The notes beneath the pieces were generated by a model. The model saw only the letters and a program-made list of their open reading frames with translations. It had not been told where the DNA came from and made no database searches. A program made the translations under genes and the position numbers. From assembly GCA_963849065.1 (NCBI GenBank), contig CAWKFM010000005.1, forward strand, positions 930,001 through 994,000: DNA of 64,000 bases. Direction: 5' to 3'. Within the stretch, counting starts at the first letter, position 1, and every line of letters starts with the position of its first letter. Positions 55,192 to 63,911 of the stretch are shown piece after piece. The DNA is from TOLSYN sp963849065. GTDB lineage: Bacteria; Acidobacteriota; Terriglobia; Terriglobales; Acidobacteriaceae.

Positions 55192-56436
55192 GTGTCACGT
55201 CGAAGGTTCCAACGCGGTAGTGTGTACCAGAACAAAACGAAAACAATGTGGCTAGGCATGTTCACTGAATACGTTCTTGATGCAGACGGAGTGGAGAGGC
55301 GCAACCGTACACAGGTTGTGCTCTGCCCTGTGAAGATCGGGGAGAAGGTCACTGGAAAGCGAGAGGCGCAAAGACTCTTGCAGCCCTATGTTGACCGGGT
55401 CAACTCTTCTCTATCTTCTCCTGTGAGAGAACACAAAAACGCGACGTTTGATGGCTTCGCTGAGATTTGGGAGCGGGATTATCTCTCCCTATCCAAGCCC
55501 GCAACCCAATCAGGCATGAGAACACACCTGAAGCGCCTGAAAGCTGCCTTCGGAAAAATGGACATGCGGCGGATTGATGCTGGACACATTCAGCGAATCA
55601 TCGCCAGCATGGACGCCGAAGGTTTGGCCCCTAAGTCAGTCCGTAATCTGTAGGCAGTGGTGAACCTGATATGGGCCGCCGCTCTCGCACAGAAGTACGT
55701 TGACGCAATGCTCCCCAAACCGAAGCTGCCCAAGAAAGGGAAGCCAAAACCTCGCTTCTTCACCATTGCCGAAGCCAGCAAGATTGTTGCGGCATCGGAA
55801 GGTGAGCATCGGGTCTTCTACTGGCTTGCGGCAGAGACAGGCTTGCGGGCAGGGGAACTGGCCGGGCTGAAGCTGACAGACATTGACGGTGAAAGTTTGA
55901 CCGTCAACCAGTCGATTTGGCAAGGGCAGGAGCAGACGCCAAAGACGGACAACGCAGTGAGGAAGGTTGCGCTGTCTCCCCAGCTTGTCGCGCTGCTGTG
56001 GGAGCAGATTGCAATGCAGAAGGCCAAAGCGAAGGGAGCTGGGCATGAGTTCTTGTTCTCTACAGGGACAGGAAGCCCGTGGGACATGAACCTGTTTCGC
56101 AAACGCAAGATGGCGAAGCTGCTCAAGTCTATCAAAATCCCGAAGGCTGGCTTCCATGCTTTCCGTCACTTCAACGTTGGTTTGATGGATGCGCTGCGAG
56201 TTCCGCTGAAAGTCATTCAGGAACGCATCGGACATGCGTTTACTGGTTCCTTCACTTTGGATGTTTACGGCGGTACGCCAGAGTGGAAAGGGAACGTGGA
56301 TGCTGCAAACGCGGCGGGAGCCGCCATTGCAGAAGCCGTGCAGAAGGCAGAACAAGCTGCAAAGGTCATTCCATTTGTCAGCTTAACTGCAGTAAATGAG
56401 AACGGCTCCCAATCGCCACAATTGGAAGCCGTTTAG
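55192..56436 (+). pseudogene. Tyrosine integrase interrupted by one in-frame TAG
   Basis: Site-specific tyrosine recombinase of phage type, 415 codons. The N-terminal part (RRRFQRGSVYQNKTKTMW and a SAM-like core-binding domain with THLKRLKAAFGKMDMRRID) and the C-terminal catalytic part are in the same frame but separated by TAG at 55651-55653 (codon 154, after KSVRNL). The catalytic residues remain: Arg in ETGLRAGELAG, His-x-x-Arg in FHAFRHFN, His in RIGHAFTGSF and Tyr in LDVYGG. The start is GTG 55192 with GGAG about six bases upstream. It ends 15 bases from the 3' end of the tRNA gene, the normal place for such an integrase. It may be inactive, read through, or a sequencing error. Confidence 0.85.
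56401..56433. terminator. Hairpin at the 3' end of the integrase gene
   Basis: AACGGCT and AGCCGTT, then after one mismatch CCAAT and ATTGG, pair around a seven-base loop. The hairpin overlaps the last codons of the integrase and lies 17 bases from the tRNA 3' end. It may terminate the integrase transcript or be part of the attachment region. Confidence 0.5.
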
Positions 56437-56450
56437 AATCAATCAGAAAT

Positions 56451-56527
<77 letters not shown>

Positions 56528-56614
56528 ATCTGATAGTAACAATCGAGTAGGCAAGCGTCAAACCAAGGCGAGGGAAAGATGTGGAAAAGCCTCGGACAGA
56601 TTCGTTCCGGGCCG

Positions 56615-56682
56615 CATCTGCGCAGCGGTAGCAGGGCAATTCTGCTGCAACTCTGTTGCCGCAGCTTGCCTTTGCGCAGATG
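56615..56682. repeat. Inverted repeat in the feoB-tRNA spacer
   Basis: CATCTGCGCA (56615-56624) and TGCGCAGATG (56673-56682) are perfect ten-base inverted arms around a 48-base interior that can itself partly pair. It lies between feoB and the tRNA gene on the same strand. Confidence 0.6.
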
Positions 56683-56701
56683 GGACCGAACCCGGTCCCA
56701 T
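56680..56701 (-). terminator. Terminator of feoB
   Basis: ATGGGACC and GGTCCCAT form an eight-pair stem with a six-base loop, starting five bases after the feoB stop codon. No long T-run follows, so strength is uncertain. Confidence 0.55.
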
Positions 56702-56705
56702 CCAT

Positions 56706-58601
56706 CTAGCTCCAATACAACAGCGTAATGCGGTAGGCGGCGAAGGCCGCCACGTAGGCTACCCCGGTCATGTAGAGGAACTGCACCACCGGCCACTTCC
56801 AGCTGTTGGTTTCGCGCCGCACCACGGCCAGGGTGGACATACACTGCATGGCGAAGGCGAAAAACACCAGCAGCGCAATGGCTCCCGCCGGACTCAAATC
56901 GCCTTTGAGCGCCTGCTGCAGATCCATGGCGTGCGACTCGGGGTCCACTCCATGCAACGTTCCCATGGTGGCGATGATGACCTCGCGCGCGGCAAACGAG
57001 CTCAGCAAGCCGACCCCGATCTTCCAGTTGAAGCCCAGCGGACGGATGCTGGGTTCGATAAAGTGTCCGATCTTGGCGATGGCGCTGTCGGCAATCTGCG
57101 GCGGCTGGCCGTTGTGCATGGGCAGATAGGTGAGCGCCCACAGCACGATGCTGACGCCGAGGATCACGGTTCCGGCGCGGAAGACGAATGCTTTGCCGCG
57201 GTCCATCAGGCGCAGGCCCAGCGATTTCCACTTCGGCCAGCGGTAGGGCGGCAGCTCCATGATGAATGCAACATCGCGGCTGCGCAGTACCGAACTCTTC
57301 AGGGCCCTGGCGGTGATCACGGCCATGGCAAAGCCCAGCACGTACAGACTCAGCATGGCAATAGCGCGGCTGCCCACCACCATCCCCAGCACCGGACGGT
57401 CAGGGATAAAGGCCGCAATCACCATGGTGTACACCGGAAGCCGTGCCGAGCAGGTCATGAACGGCGCAATCAGAATGGTGGCAATGCGGTCGCGTTTGTT
57501 CTCAATGGTGCGCGTCGCCATAATGGCCGGGACGGCGCATCCGTAGGCCGACAGCAGGGGAATGAATGACTTTCCGTTGAGGCCCACCTTGGCCATCACC
57601 TTGTCGGAGATGACGGCGGCGCGCGCCAGGTATCCGGAGTCCTCCAGAATTCCGATGACCAGGAAGAGCAGCAGAATCTGCGGCAAAAAGACCAGCACCG
57701 ATCCAGCGCCCTTCCAGACTCCGTTGACCACCAGCGAATTGATCACGCCCGCAGGAAGCAGGTTGGAGAGATGCACCGCGGCCGTGTCGAGCACCTTTTG
57801 CAACAGGTCGCTGGCCGGCTGGCCCACGGAGAAAATGGTCTGGAAGACGCCTACGATGACGATGAGGAAGATCACCCCGCCCCAAAATTTGTGGAGAAAG
57901 ATCGAATCCAGGCGCCGTGTCCACTCCGGAGTTGCGCCGCGCCGGTAGGCGGCATGGGAGCCGACCCGCACAGCCCATTCGCGGCAATGTCGCGGATCGC
58001 CGAAGATCGGCAGCTCCAGCGGTTCGGGCAGCTGCGGCGTCGCCACCAGGAAATTCGCCACGGCCTCGATGCCTTCCCCGGTGACCGCGCTCACCAGCGC
58101 CACCGGTGTACCCAGTTGGCGCGCCAGCGGAAGTACGTCCACCTGCCCGCCCTGCTTGTGCAGCTCGTCGGCCATGTTGAGCAGGACGAGCGTGGGTAGT
58201 CCCAGGGCGATCACCCGGCCGGCCAGCACCAGATGCCGGTTCAGGTTGTTGGAGTCCAGCACGAGGATGATCGCATCGGGGTGCTCGGTGCCGGGCATGT
58301 TGCCGTTGAGCACGTCAACGGTAACCTTTTCGTCTTCTGATTTTGGATTGAGGCTATAGACGCCGGGGAGATCGATCAGCGAAACTTCCTCGCCCGAATC
58401 CAGGCGGAAGCTGCCGGTATGGTGCTCCACGGTGACGCCGGGAAAGTTTCCCACCCTCTGGCGTAATCCCGTCAGGCGATTGAACAGCGTGGTCTTGCCG
58501 GCGTTGGGCGGGCCCACCACGGCCACGGTCTTGTAAACCGCCTTGCCCTCTTCAGTTTTTGGATAAAGAACGGTCCCCTGTACGGACTCGGGAGCACTCA
58601 C
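56706..58601 (-). CDS. feoB: Ferrous iron transporter FeoB
   Basis: Inner-membrane Fe(II) permease, 631 residues, somewhat shorter than E. coli FeoB (773). The N-terminal G domain shows VVGPPNAGKTTLFNRLTG (G1), NFPGVTVEHHTG (G2) and LIDLPGVYSLNP (G3). The membrane core contains two Gate-like regions, including LLSAYGCAVPAIMATRTI and APFMTCSARLPVYTMV. The start is GTG 58601 with GAGG seven bases upstream, three bases after feoA. The pair is probably iron regulated. Confidence 0.96.
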   Translation of the reverse strand: MSAPESVQGTVLYPKTEEGKAVYKTVAVVGPPNAGKTTLFNRLTGLRQRVGNFPGVTVEHHTGSFRLDSGEEVSLIDLPGVYSLNPKSEDEKVTVDVLNGNMPGTEHPDAIILVLDSNNLNRHLVLAGRVIALGLPTLVLLNMADELHKQGGQVDVLPLARQLGTPVALVSAVTGEGIEAVANFLVATPQLPEPLELPIFGDPRHCREWAVRVGSHAAYRRGATPEWTRRLDSIFLHKFWGGVIFLIVIVGVFQTIFSVGQPASDLLQKVLDTAAVHLSNLLPAGVINSLVVNGVWKGAGSVLVFLPQILLLFLVIGILEDSGYLARAAVISDKVMAKVGLNGKSFIPLLSAYGCAVPAIMATRTIENKRDRIATILIAPFMTCSARLPVYTMVIAAFIPDRPVLGMVVGSRAIAMLSLYVLGFAMAVITARALKSSVLRSRDVAFIMELPPYRWPKWKSLGLRLMDRGKAFVFRAGTVILGVSIVLWALTYLPMHNGQPPQIADSAIAKIGHFIEPSIRPLGFNWKIGVGLLSSFAAREVIIATMGTLHGVDPESHAMDLQQALKGDLSPAGAIALLVFFAFAMQCMSTLAVVRRETNSWKWPVVQFLYMTGVAYVAAFAAYRITLLYWS

Positions 58602-58604
58602 CGC

Positions 58605-58874
58605 TTACCTCATCTCTGCTTCGCCCAACGGACGCACGGCGATACATCTGGAGAGGTCGCGGCGCAGGGCCACCTCGGTCCCATCGACCCGGTAAACGCG
58701 GGGATTGCCGCCGGGGCCGCTGCGGGCTACAAACACCTCCAGGCCCGGCACGAAGCCAAGGTTCATGAGATGCTCGGCAATGTTATGAGGCATGTCGAAG
58801 TTTTCCAGAATTCCGCTCTCGCCCACCGCGAGATCGCAAAGTGTCCGGTTCAGGTTCTTGGCTGATGCTTTCAT
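58605..58874 (-). CDS. feoA: FeoA-domain protein
   Basis: Small cytoplasmic partner of FeoB, 89 residues, with an SH3-like FeoA domain (TLCDLAVGESGILENF, EHLMNLGFVPGLEVFVAR, DGTEVALRRDLSRCIAVRPL). The start is uncertain: ATG 58874 opens at the domain, while ATG 58889 and GTG 58934 are longer options, none with a clear ribosome site. A palindrome overlaps the region just upstream, so the choice matters for where the regulator would act. Confidence 0.88.
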   Translation of the reverse strand: MKASAKNLNRTLCDLAVGESGILENFDMPHNIAEHLMNLGFVPGLEVFVARSGPGGNPRVYRVDGTEVALRRDLSRCIAVRPLGEAEMR

Positions 58875-58878
58875 GAAG

Positions 58879-58895
58879 TTGAAAACCATTTTCAA
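58879..58895. promoter_or_regulatory. Perfect palindrome upstream of feoAB
   Basis: TTGAAAACCATTTTCAA is a perfect dyad of seven-base arms and three-base centre, four bases from the preferred feoA start. Its form and place suit an iron-responsive repressor of the Fur or DtxR type, which is an inference. Confidence 0.55.
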
Positions 58896-58942
58896 TACCG
58901 TTTCAATTGTAACTCTGTTTGAATCTACTTCCACGTACCAAG

Positions 58943-58970
58943 GTCACATTCTTTTGTGACGTGTGAACAC
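58943..58970. promoter_or_regulatory. Inverted repeats between feoA and hppD
   Basis: GTCACA-ttcttt-TGTGAC (58943-58960) is a perfect six-base dyad, followed at once by GTGT-ga-ACAC (58961-58970). They lie between the divergent feo and tyrosine-catabolism operons and may bind a regulator of either. The remainder of the spacer up to 59177 shows no gene. Confidence 0.45.
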
Positions 58971-59177
58971 TTTTTTCGATGCCGCGCAGAGTCAACGATT
59001 TACCAAGCCGCAGACGGTGCCTCGCTGGATTCCTCCATGTTGTCCTTGCTCCGGCCCGAGGACCCCTGCACGGATTCGGCCAGGCGCGCCGCTGATGGGC
59101 CGGCACCAAGGCAGCAACTTCTTGCCGTTCACTAACATCCAAGGAACTGGTTCAAGCCCGGCGGGCGGGTGAGGAGC

Positions 59178-60263
59178 ATGAACAATCCGCTGCAGATCAA
59201 GCGCATCCATCACGTGGAATTCTGGGTCGGCAATGCCCGTCAGGCCGCGTTCTTCTATCGCAACGCATTTGGATTTTCGCAGCTGGCCTATCGCGGACAG
59301 GAGACGGGCAGCCGAGAGATGGCTTCCTATGCGCTCACCCAAGGCAAGGCAACCTTCGTAATGAGCACCCCGCTGACCGGATCCCATCCTGCCGCCGAGC
59401 ACATCCGCCGCCACGGCGACGGGGTGAGGGACATCGCGCTCGAAGTGGCCGACGCGGACCTGGCCTTCGAGCAGGCGCTGGCGCGCGGAGCCCAGGCCGC
59501 CGAGGCGCCGCACGACCTCGAGGACAGCTTCGGAACCGTGCGCCACGCCGCCATCCGCACCTATGGCGACACCGTCCATTCGCTGCTCTCGCGCCGCGGC
59601 TACACTGGCCCGTTTCTGCCCGGCTACGCGGAGCAGCCTATCGCGGGCGATGGCGTGGGCATCCTCCGCATCGATCACATGGTGGGCAATGTCGAGCTGG
59701 GACAGATGAACCGCTGGGCGGATTTCTACGCCAAAATCTTCGGCTTCCATCGCTTTATCAGCTTTGACGATAAGGACATCTCGACCCAGTACAGCGCGCT
59801 GATGTCCATCGTCATGTCGGACGACTCCGCCTCGGTAAAGTTCCCCATCAACGAACCGGCGCCGGGATTGCGCAAGAGCCAGATCGACGAATACCTGGAG
59901 GCCTATCAGGGCGCGGGCGTGCAGCACATCGCGCTGCAGGTGAGCGACGTCCTCTCCACGGTGGACAAACTGCAGCGCAATGGGGTGCAGTTTCTCCGCG
60001 TCCCGGACAGCTACTACGTCACCCTGCGCGACCGCGTCGGCGAACTCGAGGAGCCGCTGGAGGAGATCAAGCGCCTGGGCATTCTGGTGGACAAGGACGA
60101 GGAGGGTTATCTGCTGCAGATCTTCACCCATCCGGTGGAGGACCGTCCGACCGTTTTCTACGAGATCATCCAGCGCAAGGGAAGCTGCGGTTTCGGCAAG
60201 GGAAATTTCAAGGCGCTGTTTGAAGCAATCGAACTGGAGCAGGCGCGGCGCGGCAATCTGTAG
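59178..60263 (+). CDS. hppD: 4-Hydroxyphenylpyruvate dioxygenase
   Basis: Non-haem Fe(II) enzyme that turns 4-hydroxyphenylpyruvate into homogentisate, 361 residues. The metal ligands are visible in the C-terminal half: His in RIDHMVGNV, His in GVQHIALQVSD and Glu in VFYEIIQRKG. The family segments SFDDKDISTQYSALMS and LLQIFTHPVEDRPT are present. GAGGAG precedes ATG 59178. First gene of a four-gene operon for tyrosine and phenylalanine breakdown. Confidence 0.97.
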   Translation: MNNPLQIKRIHHVEFWVGNARQAAFFYRNAFGFSQLAYRGQETGSREMASYALTQGKATFVMSTPLTGSHPAAEHIRRHGDGVRDIALEVADADLAFEQALARGAQAAEAPHDLEDSFGTVRHAAIRTYGDTVHSLLSRRGYTGPFLPGYAEQPIAGDGVGILRIDHMVGNVELGQMNRWADFYAKIFGFHRFISFDDKDISTQYSALMSIVMSDDSASVKFPINEPAPGLRKSQIDEYLEAYQGAGVQHIALQVSDVLSTVDKLQRNGVQFLRVPDSYYVTLRDRVGELEEPLEEIKRLGILVDKDEEGYLLQIFTHPVEDRPTVFYEIIQRKGSCGFGKGNFKALFEAIELEQARRGNL

Positions 60264-60283
60264 CCGCGACAATGGGAGATGCG

Positions 60284-61627
60284 ATGAGTAACCAGACCAT
60301 GACCAACGAGGCGACGGCACACAATCGCGAGACGGTCAGTGCAACGGCGTACCAATCCGGCTTCGGCAATGAGTTTGCCACCGAAGCGGCTGCGGGCGCG
60401 CTGCCGGTGGGCCAGAATGCGCCCCAGCACGTTCCCTTGGGGCTCTATGCCGAGCAGCTCAGCGGCACGGCCTTCACTGCGCCGCGCGCGCTCAACCGGC
60501 GCACCTGGGTCTATCGCATCCGTCCCAGCGTCATGCACAAGCCCTACCATCAAATCGCCAACGTCTGGCTGCGCTCGTCGCCCTTTAACGAGGTGCCGGC
60601 TTCGCCAAATCAGCTGCGCTGGAGTCCCATGCCGGTGCCGCACTCCCCCACTGGTTTCCTGAGCGGTCTGCGTACCCTTGCCGGCAACGGCGATCTGGCC
60701 ACCCATAGCGGCGTGGCCATTCATGTCTATGCCGCCAACCGCAGCATGGAGTCGATCTACTGCTACAACGCCGACGGCGAACTTCTGCTGGTGCCGCAGA
60801 TGGGCCGGCTGCTGCTGCACACCGAGCTGGGACGCGTGGGCGTGGAGCCCGGTGAAATCGCGGTGGTGCCGCGTGGCATCAAGTTCCGTGTCGAACTCCT
60901 CGACGCCGAAGCCCGCGGCTACCTCTGCGAAAATTACGGCGCAACCTTCCGCCTGCCGGAGCTGGGTCCCATCGGCGCCAACTGCCTGGCCAACTCGCGT
61001 GACTTTCAAACTCCGGTCGCCGCCTTTGAGGACATCGAACGGCCGGTGCAGGTGGTCTGCAAATTCCAGGGAAATCTCTGGGAGAGCGAGTACGATCACT
61101 CGCCCCTGGATGTGGTGGCGTGGCATGGCAACTATGCGCCCTACAAGTACGATCTGGCGCGCTTCTGTGCCGTCAACAGCGTCAGCTTCGATCATCCCGA
61201 TCCGTCGATCTTCACCGTGCTCAGCTCGCCCTCGGACACGCCCGGCGCGGCGAACTGCGACTTCGCCATCTTTCCTCCGCGCTGGATGGTGGCCGAACAC
61301 ACCTTCCGTCCGCCGTGGTTCCATCGCAATTTCATGAGCGAGTTCATGGGCCTGGTGCGCGGGCAGTATGATGCCAAAGCAGAAGGCTTTTTGCCCGGCG
61401 GCGCCAGCCTGCACAACTGCATGAGCGGCCATGGTCCCGATGCGGTCAGCTATGAGCGTGCCGTCTCCACCGCACTGCAGCCGCAATATCTGGAGGACAC
61501 GCTGGCTTTCATGTTTGAGACGCGCTTCGTCTGCCGTCCCACCCGCTTCGCCCTGGAGACCGCCGAACTGCAGCACGAGTACTACACCTGCTGGCAGAAC
61601 CTCAAGCGCGGTTTCCCCCGGAGCTGA
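60284..61627 (+). CDS. hmgA: Homogentisate 1,2-dioxygenase
   Basis: Ring-cleaving Fe(II) dioxygenase giving maleylacetoacetate, 447 residues. Typical segments are AYQSGFGNEFATEA, RRTWVYRIRPSVMHK and the metal-site region PPRWMVAEHTFRPPWFHRNF. ATG 60284 has GGGAG at five bases; ATG 60272 sits on that site. It lies 20 bases after hppD. No maleylacetoacetate isomerase gene follows directly, a step missing from this cluster. Confidence 0.96.
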   Translation: MSNQTMTNEATAHNRETVSATAYQSGFGNEFATEAAAGALPVGQNAPQHVPLGLYAEQLSGTAFTAPRALNRRTWVYRIRPSVMHKPYHQIANVWLRSSPFNEVPASPNQLRWSPMPVPHSPTGFLSGLRTLAGNGDLATHSGVAIHVYAANRSMESIYCYNADGELLLVPQMGRLLLHTELGRVGVEPGEIAVVPRGIKFRVELLDAEARGYLCENYGATFRLPELGPIGANCLANSRDFQTPVAAFEDIERPVQVVCKFQGNLWESEYDHSPLDVVAWHGNYAPYKYDLARFCAVNSVSFDHPDPSIFTVLSSPSDTPGAANCDFAIFPPRWMVAEHTFRPPWFHRNFMSEFMGLVRGQYDAKAEGFLPGGASLHNCMSGHGPDAVSYERAVSTALQPQYLEDTLAFMFETRFVCRPTRFALETAELQHEYYTCWQNLKRGFPRS

Positions 61628-61630
61628 GCA

Positions 61631-62569
61631 ATGTCCACCACGGTGCGCACCGCGGCCGCCTCGTTGCGTGTGCTGCTCGAGCATGCTATTGACTATGCTG
61701 GCTTGTTTCCGCCCGCCTCGCTGGACATGCGCACCTGCGTTAGTAACTACGCACGCTATCTCCTCCATCCGCAGAGCTGGGCGCTGGGACGCTTCGTGCT
61801 TCCTCTGTCGCGGCTGGATGAGTTTGTGAGCGCGCGGGAAAGCGCCGCCTCGGAGCCGTGGCATCTGAGTGGAATCGTCTCGGCCAACACCGCATCCAGC
61901 CTGGTCTTCGATCTCGCCGCTGCCGATATCTTCAATCGCATGGCCCGCTTCGCGCGGATCGAGTCGGTTGAGGTGCGCGTCTCCACCTTGGATGAGCTAG
62001 AACTGGTCTGCGAACATCGGCCGCCGGGTACCGCTGTGTTCTTCGAACTTGCACCGGAGAAAGCCGATAAGTTGCTGCCGCTGGTAAGCCGCGCTGGCGG
62101 CTTGGCCAAACTGCGAACCGGAGGAGTTGCGCCGGAATCGATTCCTTCCGTCGAGACGGTTGCGGCTTTCATCGAGAGCTGCGCTAAGTTGGCCGTACCC
62201 TTCAAGGCCACCGCTGGGCTCCATCATCCGCTGCGCGGATCGCATCCGCTCACCTATGACGCAAACTCACCCCGGGCAACCATGCACGGCTTTCTGAACC
62301 TCTTCACCGCCACCGCCATCGCGTGGATCTCAAGAGGCCGCGATCGCAGCGCCGTGCTTGCAAGCGCCGTGCTTGCCACTTGCCTCGCCGACCCGGAGCG
62401 CGCAAACTGGCACTTCGGCGAAGACTCGTTCACCTGGAGCGGAAATGAGCATCCGGTGCGAATCGAACTGGGCACGCTGCGCGAGATGCGCTCGAACCTT
62501 GCACTGAGCTTCGGCTCCTGCTCCTTCGACGAACCCATCCAGGAGATGCGCGAGCTCGACCTGCTATGA
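61631..62569 (+). CDS. Unknown protein inside the tyrosine-catabolism operon
   Basis: A 312-residue soluble protein not recognised as a named family. It opens ASLRVLLEHAIDYAGLFPPA with FPPASLDM, has VRVSTLDELELVCEH and AVFFELAP in the middle, then LAKLRTGGVAPESIPSVE and VPFKATAGLHHPLRG, and ends with RMRELDLL-like residues (QEMRELDLL). The repeated strand-helix order, with KLRTGG and PFKATAGLHHP as strand-end loops, suggests a TIM barrel. It starts three bases after hmgA and its stop overlaps fahA by four bases, so it is firmly part of the pathway operon. The missing isomerase step is one idea for its role, but no glutathione-transferase-like sequence is seen. Confidence 0.72.
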   Translation: MSTTVRTAAASLRVLLEHAIDYAGLFPPASLDMRTCVSNYARYLLHPQSWALGRFVLPLSRLDEFVSARESAASEPWHLSGIVSANTASSLVFDLAAADIFNRMARFARIESVEVRVSTLDELELVCEHRPPGTAVFFELAPEKADKLLPLVSRAGGLAKLRTGGVAPESIPSVETVAAFIESCAKLAVPFKATAGLHHPLRGSHPLTYDANSPRATMHGFLNLFTATAIAWISRGRDRSAVLASAVLATCLADPERANWHFGEDSFTWSGNEHPVRIELGTLREMRSNLALSFGSCSFDEPIQEMRELDLL

Positions 62570-63882
62570 AGACAGAACTCGATGAAACCCACAGCCCCGG
62601 CGCGCGTTCGTTTGTGGAGTCGGCCAACGCCGAAGGCTGCGACTTTCCCATCCAGAACCTTCCCTTCGGCGCGTTTACCAACGGACAGAACGCCGGTGCC
62701 CGGCTCTGCGTCGCCATTGGCGACCAGGCGCTCGATCTCGCCGCCGCCGCCGAACTCACCCTGTTGGAAGATCTGGATGAGAGTCTCTGCGAGGTGTGCC
62801 AGGAATCGTCTCTGAATCCGCTCCTGGGCCTCGGCCCCGCGCACTGGCACGCTTTGCGCCGCTCGCTGTTTCGCCTGCTGGAAGAACACTCGCCTCATCG
62901 CACCGCAGCCGCATCCTGCCTGCTGGCCCAGCAGGACATCACCCTGGTGTTGCCCGTGGCCATCGGCGACTACACCGACTTCTACGCCTCGGTGCATCAT
63001 GCCGCCAACGTGGGAGCGCTCTTCCGTCCCGACAATCCCTTGCTGCCCAATTACAAGTGGGTGCCCATTGCCTATCACGGACGCGCCTCCAGCATCGTGC
63101 TCAGCGGGACCGGCATCCGCCGTCCCTACGGACAATGCAAGCTGCCCTCATCCGCCGAGCCGCACTTTGGCTCCTGTTGCCGCCTCGACTACGAACTCGA
63201 AGTCGGAGCCCTCGTCGGCGTGGGCAACGTGATGGGCGAACCCATTCCCATCGCGCAGGCCAGCGGCCACATCTTCGGTCTCTGTTTGCTCAACGACTGG
63301 TCGGCGCGCGACATTCAATCCTGGGAGTATCAGCCTCTCGGTCCATTTCTCTCCAAGAGCTTTGCCACCAGCATCTCTCCCTGGATCGTCACCGCCGAAG
63401 CGCTCGCGCCCTTTAGTGTTCCGGCCTCGCCTCGTCCGGCGTGCGACCCATCTCCGTTGCCGTATCTGTGCGACCCGGACGATCAGCAGTACGGAGGCTT
63501 CGATCTAACGGCGGAGGTCTATCTGCAAACCGCCTCCATGCGCGCCGCAGGATGCCCGCCGTTTCGCATCAGCCGCGGCAACTTTCGTGACATGTACTGG
63601 ACCTTTGCACAGATGCTCGCCCATCACACCTCCAACGGCTGCAATCTCCGCCCCGGCGATCTGCTCGCCAGCGGTACCGTCTCCGGACCAGGCCCGGAGG
63701 CTCACGGCTGCCTGCTGGAAATCACGCGCGGCGGAAAAGACCCCCTCATGCTGCCCAACGGAGAGCAGCGAACTTTCCTCGAAGATGGCGACGAGGTCCG
63801 TCTGCGTGCCTGGGGCGAGCGTCCCGGCGCCGTCTGCATTGGCTTCGGCGATTGCATCGGAATGATCATGGCGCGGGGTTGA
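62566..63882 (+). CDS. fahA: Fumarylacetoacetase
   Basis: Hydrolase splitting fumarylacetoacetate to fumarate and acetoacetate, 438 residues. The active-site region is DYTDFYASVHHAANVG with catalytic His, followed by VPIAYHGRASSIVLSG, the metal-binding NDWSARDIQSWEYQPLGPF and FRDMYWTFAQMLAHH. It starts with an ATGA overlap with the unknown gene. Last gene of the operon; the products feed central metabolism. Confidence 0.97.
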   Translation: MKTELDETHSPGARSFVESANAEGCDFPIQNLPFGAFTNGQNAGARLCVAIGDQALDLAAAAELTLLEDLDESLCEVCQESSLNPLLGLGPAHWHALRRSLFRLLEEHSPHRTAAASCLLAQQDITLVLPVAIGDYTDFYASVHHAANVGALFRPDNPLLPNYKWVPIAYHGRASSIVLSGTGIRRPYGQCKLPSSAEPHFGSCCRLDYELEVGALVGVGNVMGEPIPIAQASGHIFGLCLLNDWSARDIQSWEYQPLGPFLSKSFATSISPWIVTAEALAPFSVPASPRPACDPSPLPYLCDPDDQQYGGFDLTAEVYLQTASMRAAGCPPFRISRGNFRDMYWTFAQMLAHHTSNGCNLRPGDLLASGTVSGPGPEAHGCLLEITRGGKDPLMLPNGEQRTFLEDGDEVRLRAWGERPGAVCIGFGDCIGMIMARG

Positions 63883-63911
63883 GAGCGCGTTTCCGGTAAT
63901 CGGCGGACGCC

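Noticed and set aside
60158..61864. Open frame of 568 codons opposite hmgA
   Set aside because: Antisense shadow of the dioxygenase gene; composition is typical of reverse-frame artefacts.
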